Shown here: in pieces, positions 1 through 7,937 of the stretch
Layout: every line of letters begins with the position of its first letter
Position numbering within the stretch: the first letter of the stretch is position 1
Origin: Bacillota bacterium
GTDB lineage: Bacteria > Bacillota > Clostridia > Christensenellales > CAG-138
Assembly: GCA_023455425.1 (NCBI GenBank)
Contig: JAEYCM010000028.1
Location: 1-24,714, forward strand
DNA: 24,714 nt
Direction: 5' to 3'
The notes under the pieces: model-generated
What the model was told of the DNA's origin: nothing
The model's database searches: none
What the model saw: only the letters and a program-made list of their open reading frames with translations
Made by a program: the position numbers and the translations under genes

Positions 1-32
1 TTAGTCTGATGTCATGAGAAGGAGGCCCCGGT

Positions 33-1511
33 ATGGATAGAATGGAGCTGTATCAGGATATTGCCAAGCGCACCCAGGGCGATATTTACATCGGCGTGGT
101 CGGCCCCGTGCGCACGGGGAAATCGACGTTTATCAAACGCTTTATGGATCATTTGATTTTGCCCGGCATTGAAAACGAGCACGTGCGCGCGCGTGTGGTG
201 GACGAAATGCCGCAAAGCGGCACGGGGAAAACCATCATGACCACCCAGCCCAAGTTTGTGCCCAATGAGGCCGTGCGTCTGGAGCTGGGCGATAACGCGC
301 ACTGCAACGTCCGCATGGTGGACTGCGTGGGGTACTGGGTGCCGGGCGCGATCGGCCATATGGAGGCGGATATGCCCCGGATGGTACGCACCCCGTGGTT
401 CGACCATGAGATCCCCTTTGAAGAGGCGGCGGAAATCGGCACCCGCAAGGTCATTACGGATCATTCCACCATCGGCATTGTCATGACGACCGACGGGAGC
501 ATCACCGACCTCCCGCGCGAAAGCTATCTGGAAGCCGAGCAGCGCGTGGTGGACGAATTAAAGGCGACCGGCAAGCCGTTCGTCATCGTGCTCAACAGCA
601 CGGACCCGGAAGGCGCGCGGGCCCAAGCCTTAAAGGATGAGATGGAGCAGCATTACGGCGTAAGCGTGGTACCGCTCGACGCGCTTCGTATGTCGAGCGC
701 CTCTGCAAGCGACCTATTAGAGCAGGTGCTCATGGAGTTCCCGCTTGCGCAGCTCTTTATCCGCCTGCCCGGGTATATGATGGAGCTGGGGCAGGACCAT
801 GCCGTCATGCAGCGCGTGGTGGCTCCCATCCGGGAGATGATGCCGCGCATGGTCCATATGAAGGATTACAAGTCCATGTGCGCCGCGCTAAGCGACGTGG
901 AGCGCTTTAACCCCTGCGCGGTGGAGGCGGTGGACCTGGGCACGGGCTGCGCGACGCTGAACCTCGTTCCGGAAGAGGGCATGTTCTACGATATCCTGAG
1001 CCAGGAATCCGGCTGCGATATTGCGGATGATTATGAGCTGATGAGTACGCTCAAGAGCTTTGCCGTAGCAAAGAAGGCGTACGACCGCATTGCGGGGGCG
1101 CTTGAAAGCGCGCAGACGCTGGGCTATGGCATCGTGCCGCCCTCTATCGACGAAATGGAGCTTGACGAGCCGGAAATCATCCAGCAGGGCAACAAATTCG
1201 GCGTGCGGCTCAAGGCAAGATCCTCCGGGCTCCAGCTTTTCCGCGTGGATATGCAGACGGAGGTCAACCCCATCGTGGGCAGCGCCGAACAGTCTGAGGC
1301 GCTGATGGATTACCTGATGGAGCGGTTTGAAAAAGACCCGGCTGCCATTTGGGAGACCAACATATTCGGCAAAAACCTTTACGACCTTGTGCGGGATAGT
1401 ATGGCGGGCAAGGCGGGCAAGATGCCCGAGGCCGTACAGCAGAAGCTGCAAAAAACGCTCCAGCGTATTGCAAACGACGGCTGCAACGGCTTGATCTGCA
1501 TCCTGCTCTAA
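33..1511 (+). CDS. spoIVA: Stage IV sporulation protein A (spore coat morphogenetic ATPase)
   Basis: SpoIVA hydrolyses ATP to polymerise on the outer forespore membrane and forms the base layer on which the spore coat assembles; it is also needed for cortex formation. The 492-residue product is the usual family length. It has a Walker A loop GPVRTGKST (residues 24-32), a TTQPKFVP segment around residue 70 that fits the sensor-threonine region, a VDCVGYW Walker B-like segment, and the short hydrophobic C-terminal end (GLICILL) typical of the family, which anchors it to the forespore surface through SpoVM. The ATG at 33 is preceded by AAGGAGG at 19-25 with good spacing. In Bacillus the gene is transcribed by sigma-E in the mother cell; any such promoter lies left of the window. 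A strong terminator follows, so it appears to end its transcription unit. Identification is essentially certain. Confidence 0.98.
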   Translation: MDRMELYQDIAKRTQGDIYIGVVGPVRTGKSTFIKRFMDHLILPGIENEHVRARVVDEMPQSGTGKTIMTTQPKFVPNEAVRLELGDNAHCNVRMVDCVGYWVPGAIGHMEADMPRMVRTPWFDHEIPFEEAAEIGTRKVITDHSTIGIVMTTDGSITDLPRESYLEAEQRVVDELKATGKPFVIVLNSTDPEGARAQALKDEMEQHYGVSVVPLDALRMSSASASDLLEQVLMEFPLAQLFIRLPGYMMELGQDHAVMQRVVAPIREMMPRMVHMKDYKSMCAALSDVERFNPCAVEAVDLGTGCATLNLVPEEGMFYDILSQESGCDIADDYELMSTLKSFAVAKKAYDRIAGALESAQTLGYGIVPPSIDEMELDEPEIIQQGNKFGVRLKARSSGLQLFRVDMQTEVNPIVGSAEQSEALMDYLMERFEKDPAAIWETNIFGKNLYDLVRDSMAGKAGKMPEAVQQKLQKTLQRIANDGCNGLICILL

Positions 1512-1533
1512 GACGCCCGGAAAAAGATGGAAC

Positions 1534-1568
1534 AAAAGCCGCACGGCATGCGTTGTGCGGCTTTTTTG
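1534..1568 (+). terminator. Rho-independent terminator after spoIVA
   Basis: A perfect 11-bp stem (1534-1544 with 1555-1565, core GCCGCAC/GTGCGGC) with a 10-nt loop runs straight into a T run. It lies 22 bases past the spoIVA stop codon. Confidence 0.93.
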
Positions 1569-1653
1569 TATACAAAAAGCGCAGACCCAAATTATGTTTC
1601 GAATTTTTCCGAGCGCGTTTATACGGGAAAAATGCAATTTTATTACATACACA

Positions 1654-1682
1654 TTGCGCGGGAAACACGGTATGTGTATAAT
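1654..1682 (+). promoter_or_regulatory. Probable vegetative promoter of the liv operon
   Basis: A perfect -10 box TATAAT (1677-1682) lies 17 bp downstream of a weak -35 box TTGCGC (1654-1659). Transcription would start near 1689 and leave a leader of about 75 nt before livK. This is the only convincing sigma-A type promoter between the spoIVA terminator and livK. The weak -35 box leaves room for activation. Confidence 0.7.
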
Positions 1683-1728
1683 AAAAATGGGTTCACAATA
1701 GTGCCCTGTCGGTTGCGTCCCAAGTATA

Positions 1729-1744
1729 TTGATATGTATATCAA
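1729..1744. promoter_or_regulatory. Perfect dyad in the liv leader, possible operator
   Basis: TTGATAT GT ATATCAA is a perfect 7-2-7 inverted repeat. It lies about 50 bp downstream of the -10 box and just before the AGGAGGAG ribosome binding site. It could bind a dimeric repressor, or form a weak AT-rich hairpin beside the RBS. No regulator gene is adjacent. Confidence 0.4.
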
Positions 1745-1763
1745 AAAGTAGGAGGAGCTTTTT

Positions 1764-2927
1764 ATGAAGAAAAGCCTGGTTGTTCTTGTTGCTGTGCTTT
1801 TGTGTATGGCAGTGGCGGTGAGCGCGTGCGCGCCTGCATCGTCGAGCGGGGAAAAGGTGATCAAAATCGGCGTGTTCGAGCCGCAGACCGGTGAAAACGG
1901 CGGCGGCGGGTTCCAGGAAGTATTGGGCATGCGCTATGCGAACCAAGTCTATCCCACCGTGGACATCAATGGCGAAACTTATAAAATAGAGCTTGTGGAA
2001 GCGGATAACAAATCCGACAAGACCGAGGCCGTTTCCGCCGCGCAGACCCTTCTGAGCGCGGGCTGCAAGGTCATACTCGGCTCCTACGGCTCCGGCGTGT
2101 CCATCGCCGCGGGCGAAATCTTCAAGGATGCGAAAGTCCCCGCCATCGGCGCTTCCTGCACCAACCCGCAGGTCACGCTGGGCAACGACTATTATTTCCG
2201 CGTCTGCTTCCTTGATCCGTTCCAGGGCACCGTCATGGCCAACTACGCCATTCAGGAAGGCGCAAAGACCGCGGCCGTCATCACCCAGCTGGGCGACGAC
2301 TATTCCTCCGGCCTTGGCAACTTCTATAAGGACGCGTTCGTGAAGCTGGGCGGCACCATCGCGGTAGAAGAGCAGTTCCAGACCAACCAGAACGATTTCA
2401 AGGCCATTCTCACCAACATCAAGGCCGCGAACCCGGACGTGATATTCGCGCCTTCCTCCATTGCGACCGCGCCCTTGATCATCAAGCAGGCGCGCGAACT
2501 TGGCATTACCGCGCCCATCATGGCGGGCGATACGTGGGAGAACTCCTCCATCATTGAAAACGCGGGTGCAGACGCCGAAGGCGTTGTGCTCTCCACCTTC
2601 TTCGATGACGCCGATCCCGCGAATGCCGAAGCCGAAAAGTTCATCACCGGCTTTAAGAAGTACCTTGTGGAAAACAAGCAGTCCGAAATCATCCCCGCCG
2701 TTTCAGCACTCGGCTATGACGCGTACCTGACGGCGATCGCCGCCATCAAGGCTGCGAACTCCACCGATTCCGTCGCCATCCGCGACGCGCTTGTCGGCGT
2801 TTCCATCGAGGGCGTGACCGGCGCAATCTCCTTTGACGAAAACGGCGACGCCAAGAAGGACATGGCCTTCATTAAGACCATCGAGGGCGGCCAGTTCAAA
2901 TTCCTCAAGACCGTTTCCGTCCAGTAA
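1764..2927 (+). CDS. livK: Branched-chain amino acid ABC transporter, substrate-binding lipoprotein
   Basis: This is the extracytoplasmic receptor of the high-affinity branched-chain amino acid importer; it captures the ligand and delivers it to the LivHM permeases. The 387-residue product has a lipoprotein signal peptide with lipobox VSAC (lipidated Cys at residue 22), followed by a low-complexity linker and a type I periplasmic-binding fold: the opening strand IKIGVFEPQTG, the AAQTLLSAGCKVILGSYGSG region and the VIFAPSSIATAPLIIKQARELG segment are typical of LivK/Peripla_BP_6 proteins. The ATG follows AGGAGGAGC. Codon use is strongly biased toward C-ending codons, as in a well-expressed gene. 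It is first in an operon with four transporter genes, separated from them by an attenuator-like hairpin, the usual arrangement for making more receptor than membrane parts. Ligand identity (Leu/Ile/Val, or another amide or amino acid) cannot be fixed from sequence. Confidence 0.93.
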   Translation: MKKSLVVLVAVLLCMAVAVSACAPASSSGEKVIKIGVFEPQTGENGGGGFQEVLGMRYANQVYPTVDINGETYKIELVEADNKSDKTEAVSAAQTLLSAGCKVILGSYGSGVSIAAGEIFKDAKVPAIGASCTNPQVTLGNDYYFRVCFLDPFQGTVMANYAIQEGAKTAAVITQLGDDYSSGLGNFYKDAFVKLGGTIAVEEQFQTNQNDFKAILTNIKAANPDVIFAPSSIATAPLIIKQARELGITAPIMAGDTWENSSIIENAGADAEGVVLSTFFDDADPANAEAEKFITGFKKYLVENKQSEIIPAVSALGYDAYLTAIAAIKAANSTDSVAIRDALVGVSIEGVTGAISFDENGDAKKDMAFIKTIEGGQFKFLKTVSVQ

Positions 2928-2946
2928 TTACAAAGTATCCGCATAT

Positions 2947-2978
2947 GGGCGGGGGGCGTCTCGTCTCCCGCCCTTTTT
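2947..2978 (+). terminator. Attenuator-like terminator between livK and livH
   Basis: A 7-bp all-GC stem GGGCGGG/CCCGCCC (2947-2953 with 2967-2973) is followed by TTTTT. No new promoter is evident before livH, so partial read-through is the simplest explanation for how the downstream genes are expressed. Confidence 0.8.
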
Positions 2979-3033
2979 GAGCAATGGCATTCTGCATTCC
3001 GGATTGCCATAGTATTTGGGAGGCTACGCTTTT

Positions 3034-3915
3034 ATGAGCATGACAACCTTCTTGCAGCACTGCCTGACAGGTATCTCGTTGGGCGGCGCTTATGCGCTCA
3101 TTGCCATCGGCTATACGATGGTGTACGGCATCTTGCGTTTAATCAACTTTGCCCACGGCGAAATCTTCATGATGGCAGGGTATTTCATGATATTCTGCAT
3201 GTCCAGCATGCCGTGGCAGCTGGCCATTCCCGTGGTGCTGCTCGTTACCATACTGCTGGGTGTTGGAATCGAGCGCGCGGCGTACAAGCCCCTGCGCACG
3301 GCGCCCCGCATGTCCATCATGATCTCCGCCATCGGCGTTTCTTATCTGCTGCAAAATCTGGCGACGTATCTGTTTACCGCCATTCCGAGAGGATATCCTG
3401 AAATCCCGCTGTTAAAGCGCATCTTCCAGATTGGGGATGTTTCCGCCAGCCTGGTGACGTTCCTCACCCCCGTGCTTACGGTGGTGCTGGTGATATTGCT
3501 GATGTTATTGATCAACCACACCAAGGTGGGTATGGCCATGCGCGCCGTCAGCAAGGATTTTGAAACCTCCAAGCTGATGGGCATCAAGATCAACTCCGTT
3601 ATCAGCATGACGTTTGTCATCGGCTCCGCGCTTGCTGCAATCGGCTCCGTGCTGTATTTTACGGACCGCATGTCGGTGACGCCGTTTTCCGGCACCTTGC
3701 CGGGGCTCAAGTGCTTTGTGGCGGCGGTGTTCGGCGGCATCGGCTCCATTCCCGGCGCGGTGGTGGGCGGTTTCTTAATCGGCATCAGCGAGACGGTGCT
3801 CGTCGCATTGGGGTACTCCACATTCAGCGACGCGTTCACGTTCCTGCTGCTCATCCTCATGCTGCTCCTGAAGCCCACCGGACTCTTCGGTGAGAAAAGT
3901 ACGGATAAGGTGTGA
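3034..3915 (+). CDS. livH: Branched-chain amino acid ABC transporter permease LivH
   Basis: One of the two integral membrane subunits of the importer. The 293-residue product is strongly hydrophobic throughout, with about eight predicted membrane helices. It shows the LivH hallmarks GGAYALIAIGYTMVYGILRL and NFAHGEIFMMAGY near the N-terminus, the cytoplasmic coupling segment VGMAMRAVSKDFETSKLMGI, and GLKCFVAAVFGGIGSIPGA near the C-terminus. I chose the ATG at 3034 because GGGAGG (3018-3023) is suitably spaced before it. A TTG at 3016 in the same frame overlaps the ribosome binding site and is unlikely. The gene is followed at once by livM, whose RBS lies inside the last codons of livH. Confidence 0.94.
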   Translation: MSMTTFLQHCLTGISLGGAYALIAIGYTMVYGILRLINFAHGEIFMMAGYFMIFCMSSMPWQLAIPVVLLVTILLGVGIERAAYKPLRTAPRMSIMISAIGVSYLLQNLATYLFTAIPRGYPEIPLLKRIFQIGDVSASLVTFLTPVLTVVLVILLMLLINHTKVGMAMRAVSKDFETSKLMGIKINSVISMTFVIGSALAAIGSVLYFTDRMSVTPFSGTLPGLKCFVAAVFGGIGSIPGAVVGGFLIGISETVLVALGYSTFSDAFTFLLLILMLLLKPTGLFGEKSTDKV

Positions 3916-3920
3916 CGCAT

Positions 3921-5075
3921 ATGAAACAAACAACAAAACGCATCTGTTCGCTTGCGGTAGTAATCATGCTGCTGATCCTCCTGTATATACTCGAGGCGCA
4001 CAAATTCCAGAACGGCATGCTTTACACGCTGCTGCAAAAGAGCGCCATCCTATCGGTGGTTGCGGTCTCCATGAACCTCCTGAACGGGTTTACGGGCCTC
4101 TTTTCCCTGGGGCAGGCGGGCTTTATGTCCATCGGCGCGTACATTACGGCGCTGCTCGTCATCCCGGTGGAAAACCTCAATGGTGTCTATTATGCGGGCG
4201 GCGTCAGCCCCGCGATACTTGCCTTCCGTACGGCGATGGCGGCCGGGCCGGAGTGGCTTACGGCGCTCTATCCCTTCCTTGCGCTCATCCTAGGCGGGTT
4301 GGGCGCGGCGCTGTTCGCGGCGCTCATCGGCTACCCGGTGCTGCGGTTAAAGAGCGATTATCTTGCCATCGCCACTCTCGGGTTTTCGGAAATCATCCGC
4401 GCCATCGTATCGAGCCCGCAGATGGATAAAATCACAAACGGCTCCTACGGGCTCAACAAGATCCCGGATTTTCCCGAGATGTTCTTTGGGCTTGTTCCTT
4501 CCATGATCACACCGTTCCTGATTGCTGCGGTCTGCATTCTTCTGATGGTGCTGCTGATCAATTCCTCCTATGGCCGGGCGTTCAAGGCCATACGGGAGGA
4601 TGAGGTGGCGGCGGAAGCCATGGGCGTGAACCTATATCGCCACAAGCAGATGGCATTTGTCATCAGCTCCTTTTTTACCGGCGTAGGCGGGGGATTGCTG
4701 GCGATGTTCATGCGATCCATCGAGGCGAAGACGTTTAGTATCGCGCTGACCTATGATATTTTGCTTATCATCGTCATCGGCGGCATCGGCAGCGTAACGG
4801 GCAGCATATTGGGTTCGTTCCTCGTCACCATCGGCAAGGAGGGGTTGCTGCGCTTCTTTGACGAACCGCTCGTGATCGGCGGCTGGGAGGTCCCGCTGTT
4901 CCGCCCCGGCTTCCGTATGGTCATATTCTCCATCCTGCTGATGGTGGTGGTGCTGTTCTACCGCCGCGGCATTATGGGAACGAGAGAATTTTCCTGGGAT
5001 GCGGTGGCGCGCTTTCCGGCCTGGGTCAAACGAAAATTCGGGGGCAAGCGCCCGGCGGGGGGTGACGCAAAATGA
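3921..5075 (+). CDS. livM: Branched-chain amino acid ABC transporter permease LivM
   Basis: The second permease subunit, pairing with LivH to form the transmembrane channel. The 384-residue product is hydrophobic, with about nine or ten membrane helices. It carries the family segments LLNGFTGLFSLGQAGFMSIG and LRLKSDYLAIATLGFSEIIR, the coupling segment YGRAFKAIREDEVAAEAMGV, and a C-terminal GGIGSVTGSILGS. The ATG at 3921 follows AAGGTG (3907-3912). A GTG at 3912 that overlaps the livH stop is a possible alternative adding three residues, but it sits on that RBS. The stop codon overlaps the livG start (ATGA), showing translational coupling. Confidence 0.94.
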   Translation: MKQTTKRICSLAVVIMLLILLYILEAHKFQNGMLYTLLQKSAILSVVAVSMNLLNGFTGLFSLGQAGFMSIGAYITALLVIPVENLNGVYYAGGVSPAILAFRTAMAAGPEWLTALYPFLALILGGLGAALFAALIGYPVLRLKSDYLAIATLGFSEIIRAIVSSPQMDKITNGSYGLNKIPDFPEMFFGLVPSMITPFLIAAVCILLMVLLINSSYGRAFKAIREDEVAAEAMGVNLYRHKQMAFVISSFFTGVGGGLLAMFMRSIEAKTFSIALTYDILLIIVIGGIGSVTGSILGSFLVTIGKEGLLRFFDEPLVIGGWEVPLFRPGFRMVIFSILLMVVVLFYRRGIMGTREFSWDAVARFPAWVKRKFGGKRPAGGDAK

Positions 5076-5911
5076 GCGGACACGTATTGGAGCTTCGCGA
5101 CGTCACCATGCAGTTTGGCGGCGTCGTGGCGGTGGATAACCTTTCTCTGGTGGTGGACGAAGGCGAGATCATAGCGCTGATCGGCCCCAATGGCGCCGGC
5201 AAAACCACGGCGTTCAACGTCATCACAAGCGTATACGCGCCCACCAACGGAGAGGTGCGCTTCCATGGGAACGTGATTGCCGCAAACTTCCCGCGCGGCA
5301 AAATGAAACGGCTCTATGCGGGGTTAAACCGCGGCAAATATACCGTAGCGGTTTCGAAGACGCCGGATAAGATCACGAAGCTTGGCATTGCGCGCACCTT
5401 CCAGAACATCCGTCTTTTTAAAAACCTGACGGTACTCGAAAACGTGCTGATCGCAAAACATATGAACAGCAAGGCGGGTTTGCTTTCCGCCGTGTTCCGC
5501 TTCAACCGCAAGGAAGAGCAGCAAATGCGCGAAGAAGCGCTGGAGCTTTTAAAAATCGTCGGCTTGGAGCACGCGAAGGATGAAATCGCCTCTTCCTTGC
5601 CCTACGGTAAGCAGCGGCATCTTGAAATCGCCCGCGCGCTTGCGACACAGCCGAAGCTCTTGCTGCTTGACGAACCCGCGGCCGGGATGAACCCGCAGGA
5701 AACCGACGAGCTGACCGCGTTCATCCGCAGGATCAAGGATGAATTCCATCTGACGGTGTTTATGATCGAGCACCATATGAACCTCGTCATGGAGATTTCC
5801 GACCGTATCTATGTCATCGACTTTGGCAAGCAGATTGCGGAAGGATCGCCCAAAGAGGTGCAGGACAATCCCGTGGTCATCGCCGCGTATTTGGGGGTGG
5901 AAAAAGAATGA
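5072..5911 (+). CDS. livG: Branched-chain amino acid ABC transporter ATP-binding protein LivG
   Basis: A cytoplasmic ATPase that powers the importer together with LivF. The 279-residue product has Walker A GPNGAGKTT (residues 38-46), the Q-loop region RTFQNIRLFKNLTVLENV, and Walker B LLLLDEPAAGMNP. Its signature motif is degenerate, LPYGKQRHLEIARAL, as is normal for LivG (LSGGQ in most ABC proteins), so this is not a defect. Compared with E. coli LivG as I recall it, about 24 extra residues lie between Walker A and the Q-loop (roughly residues 68-98, basic, with RGKMKRLYAGLNRGKY). The start overlaps the livM stop (ATGA) and the stop overlaps the livF start in the same way. Confidence 0.94.
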   Translation: MSGHVLELRDVTMQFGGVVAVDNLSLVVDEGEIIALIGPNGAGKTTAFNVITSVYAPTNGEVRFHGNVIAANFPRGKMKRLYAGLNRGKYTVAVSKTPDKITKLGIARTFQNIRLFKNLTVLENVLIAKHMNSKAGLLSAVFRFNRKEEQQMREEALELLKIVGLEHAKDEIASSLPYGKQRHLEIARALATQPKLLLLDEPAAGMNPQETDELTAFIRRIKDEFHLTVFMIEHHMNLVMEISDRIYVIDFGKQIAEGSPKEVQDNPVVIAAYLGVEKE

Positions 5912-6627
5912 GCCTGTTACATGTACAGGACCTGAAGGTCAGTTATGGCGGCATCGAAGCGCTCAAGGGCATTTCTTTCCATGTGGACGCGGGGGAGATC
6001 GTCACCCTGATCGGCGCGAACGGCGCGGGAAAATCAACCACTTTGCGCACCATCGCGGGGCTTGTGCCCGCAAGTGCTGGCAGCATTTCCTATGACGGAA
6101 AGGCGGTTACCGGCATGGACACGCAGAAGATCGTGGAGCGCGGCGTGGTGCTCGTCCCCGAAGGCAGGCGCGTATTCGCGAACCTGACAGTCTTGGAGAA
6201 CCTGCGCATCGGCGCGTATCTGAGAAAGGATGAAGCGGGCGTTGCGCAGGATATCGAGCATGTCTATTCGCTCTTTCCCCGCTTGAAGGAGCGGCATTGG
6301 CAGATGGCGGGCACGCTTTCGGGCGGCGAGCAGCAGATGCTGGCCGTGGGCCGGGCGCTCATGGCCAAGCCCAGGCTCATCATGATGGATGAACCGTCGT
6401 TGGGCTTGGCGCCGCTCATTGTGCAGGATATCTTTGATATTATCGAGCGCATCAACGCCGAAGGCGTGACGGTGCTGCTCATTGAGCAGAACGCGAACGC
6501 GGCGCTGCGCATTGCCCACCGCGGCTATGTGCTCGAAACCGGGCATATTACGCTCACCGGCACGGGCATGGAGCTTTTGGAAAACGAAGAGGTCAAGCAG
6601 GCCTACCTGGGCAAAAGCAGCAAGTAA
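5908..6627 (+). CDS. livF: Branched-chain amino acid ABC transporter ATP-binding protein LivF
   Basis: The second ATPase of the importer. The 239-residue product is the standard family length and has Walker A GANGAGKSTT, the LivF-type Q-loop stretch VLVPEGRRVFANLTVLENL, a canonical signature LSGGEQQMLAVGRAL, Walker B LIMMDEPSLGLAP, and a C-terminal switch region IEQNANAALRIAHRGYVLE. The ATG overlaps the livG stop (ATGA). It is the last gene of the operon; the nearest structures that could end transcription are the stem-loops starting at 6659. Confidence 0.95.
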   Translation: MSLLHVQDLKVSYGGIEALKGISFHVDAGEIVTLIGANGAGKSTTLRTIAGLVPASAGSISYDGKAVTGMDTQKIVERGVVLVPEGRRVFANLTVLENLRIGAYLRKDEAGVAQDIEHVYSLFPRLKERHWQMAGTLSGGEQQMLAVGRALMAKPRLIMMDEPSLGLAPLIVQDIFDIIERINAEGVTVLLIEQNANAALRIAHRGYVLETGHITLTGTGMELLENEEVKQAYLGKSSK

Positions 6628-6657
6628 CATAATTGTGGTGATCGTGGTTAGACTAAA

Positions 6658-6895
6658 CTCCGGCGGATATCGCCGGATTCGGTTATCGACAAACCCTTAT
6701 CAGGGGCTTTGCCCCCGAACCCCCACCCAAGGACACGTCCCTTGGGAATCCCCACGTCAAAAACGTCCTATTAGGACGTTTCCGGGAATGGGTTCTTAGG
6801 GCCGTTATGGCCCTGAGCGGGAGTTTGAGGGCAGAGCCCTCAAGCGTATTCTTTGTTGATAGTCATACTCCGGCAAGTATCGCCGGAGTATTTTT
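6658..6895. repeat. Array of seven stem-loops bounded by two near-identical palindromes
   Basis: The gap between livF and gpr holds no gene. It contains seven hairpins in a row: 6659-6677 (7-bp stem TCCGGCG), 6703-6715 (GGGGC ttt GCCCC), 6726-6746 (CCCAAGG), 6761-6781 (10-bp stem AAACGTCCTA with a 1-nt loop), 6798-6814 (AGGGCC), 6825-6843 (8-bp stem TTGAGGGC) and 6865-6891 (10-bp stem ATACTCCGGC, then TTTT). The first and last units are direct copies of one another over 21 bp with three mismatches, all in the loop region. The inner part has the feel of the GC-rich intergenic repeats common in Clostridia. Whether it is mobile, a chain of terminators or a structured RNA cannot be decided here. 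Confidence 0.75.
6865..6895 (+). terminator. Terminator-like hairpin just before the gpr ribosome binding site
   Basis: The last stem of the array (6865-6874 with 6882-6891, 10 bp, loop AAGTATC) ends in a T run, giving a textbook rho-independent terminator, probably for the liv operon. It lies only about 8 bases before the GGGAG that serves gpr, leaving no room for a promoter in between. Confidence 0.7.
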
Positions 6896-6914
6896 GTTTA
6901 ATGGGAGCTGTGGC

Positions 6915-7838
6915 ATGGACAATATCTATACGGATCTTGCGCGGGAAGCGCGGGAGATCAACCCCAGCATACCGGGGGTTGCGGAGCAGGACGAAAAGCG
7001 GGACGATATTGAGATTTCCCGCATCGAGGTACAGACGGCGGAGGCGGCGCGCGCCTTAAACAAGCCCATTGGGCGCTATGTCACAATAGAGGCCCCCTCC
7101 CTTGTGAACCGGGATACGGAAGTGTTCCGCAAGGTGTCCCAAATCGTTTCGGAAGAATTAGTGAGCCTGCTGCCCGACGGCAGCATCAACGGCAGCATAT
7201 TGGTGGTGGGCCTGGGCAACCGCTTCATTACGCCGGATGCGCTTGGGCCACGCGTGGTGGAAAAAACGTTCGTGACGCGTCATATCATGCAGCATCTGCC
7301 GGATATTATCGGCGAGCCCATGCGTTCGGTCGCGGCCGTTTCCCCCGGGGTGTTGGGCACAACGGGTGTGGAAACGGTGGAAATGCTAAGAGGCCTGGTG
7401 GAGCGCGTAAAACCCACCGCAGTCATCGCGATCGATGCGCTTGCGTCAAGGCGCGCCGCGCGCATCAGCACGGCCATCCAGATTACGGATACCGGCATAC
7501 AGCCGGGCTCGGGCGTAGGCAACGACGGCAGGCTGGGGCTGACGCAGGAATCGCTTGGGGTGCCGGTCGTCGCAATGGGCGTGCCCACGGTGGTACTGGC
7601 TTCAACCATATCCCAGGACACCATCAGCCTCATTGCGGAGGAAACTAACCTGCGCGGCGAGGAGGAGCGCATGAAACAGCTTGCGGAGCAGGTCATCAGC
7701 GAGCATTTTGGCCCCATGATCGTCACGCCCAAGGAGATCGATACCATTGTGACCGACATGGCGGGCATATTGTCCGATGGCGTCAACCTGGCGCTGCATC
7801 AGCCGTATTACGATCAGGTAAAAGAACTGCTGGCTTAG
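6915..7838 (+). CDS. gpr: Germination protease (spore protease)
   Basis: GPR is made in the forespore as an inactive zymogen and, at germination, degrades the small acid-soluble proteins that protect spore DNA, supplying amino acids. The 307-residue product matches family A25: a short N-terminal pro-region, VVGLGNRFITPDALGP with Asp108, TRHIMQHLP, VSPGVLGTTGVET, IAIDALASR with Asp174, and ISTAIQITDTGIQPGSGVGN. The 66-residue spacing of the two aspartates equals that of the catalytic pair I recall from B. megaterium GPR (D127 and D193). I place the start at ATG 6915, which follows GGGAG (6903-6907). The frame stays open back to a GTG-type start at 6807, but that part crosses the stem-loops and is not protein-like. 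It is shorter than the Bacillus enzyme (about 370 residues), lacking a stretch in the C-terminal half. spoIIP follows. Confidence 0.96.
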   Translation: MDNIYTDLAREAREINPSIPGVAEQDEKRDDIEISRIEVQTAEAARALNKPIGRYVTIEAPSLVNRDTEVFRKVSQIVSEELVSLLPDGSINGSILVVGLGNRFITPDALGPRVVEKTFVTRHIMQHLPDIIGEPMRSVAAVSPGVLGTTGVETVEMLRGLVERVKPTAVIAIDALASRRAARISTAIQITDTGIQPGSGVGNDGRLGLTQESLGVPVVAMGVPTVVLASTISQDTISLIAEETNLRGEEERMKQLAEQVISEHFGPMIVTPKEIDTIVTDMAGILSDGVNLALHQPYYDQVKELLA

Positions 7839-7860
7839 CGGTCCGCTAAACAAAATTTAT

Positions 7861-7907
7861 GCCCTGTGAAGGATTCCAAACGGGATTTTTTGCGGGGCGT
7901 TTTTTTG
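7861..7907 (+). terminator. Terminator after gpr
   Basis: GCCCTG (7861-7866) pairs with CGGGGC (7893-7898) through one G-U pair, encloses a smaller ATTCC/GGGAT hairpin, and leads into a T run of seven. The same GCCCTG...CGGGGCG-T6 outer module recurs at 13290-13322. Confidence 0.65.
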
Positions 7908-7937
7908 TTGCGAGATTATGAATTTTTCTACAGGGCT

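Noticed and set aside
888..1946. A 352-codon minus-strand open frame across spoIVA and the liv promoter
   Set aside because: It lies antisense to a certain gene, crosses a terminator and a promoter, and its His/Arg-rich translation is typical of a GC-rich shadow frame.
5611..5640. Defective ABC signature in LivG (LPYGKQR instead of LSGGQ)
   Set aside because: This degenerate form is normal in LivG proteins, so it is not a mutation.
6658..6895. Insertion sequence or transposon
   Set aside because: There is no transposase frame and no clear target-site duplication. At most it is a non-autonomous repeat.
6807..6914. 36-residue N-terminal extension of GPR
   Set aside because: It would be translated through the stem-loop array and terminator. 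The ATG at 6915 has a proper RBS and matches the family's N-terminus.
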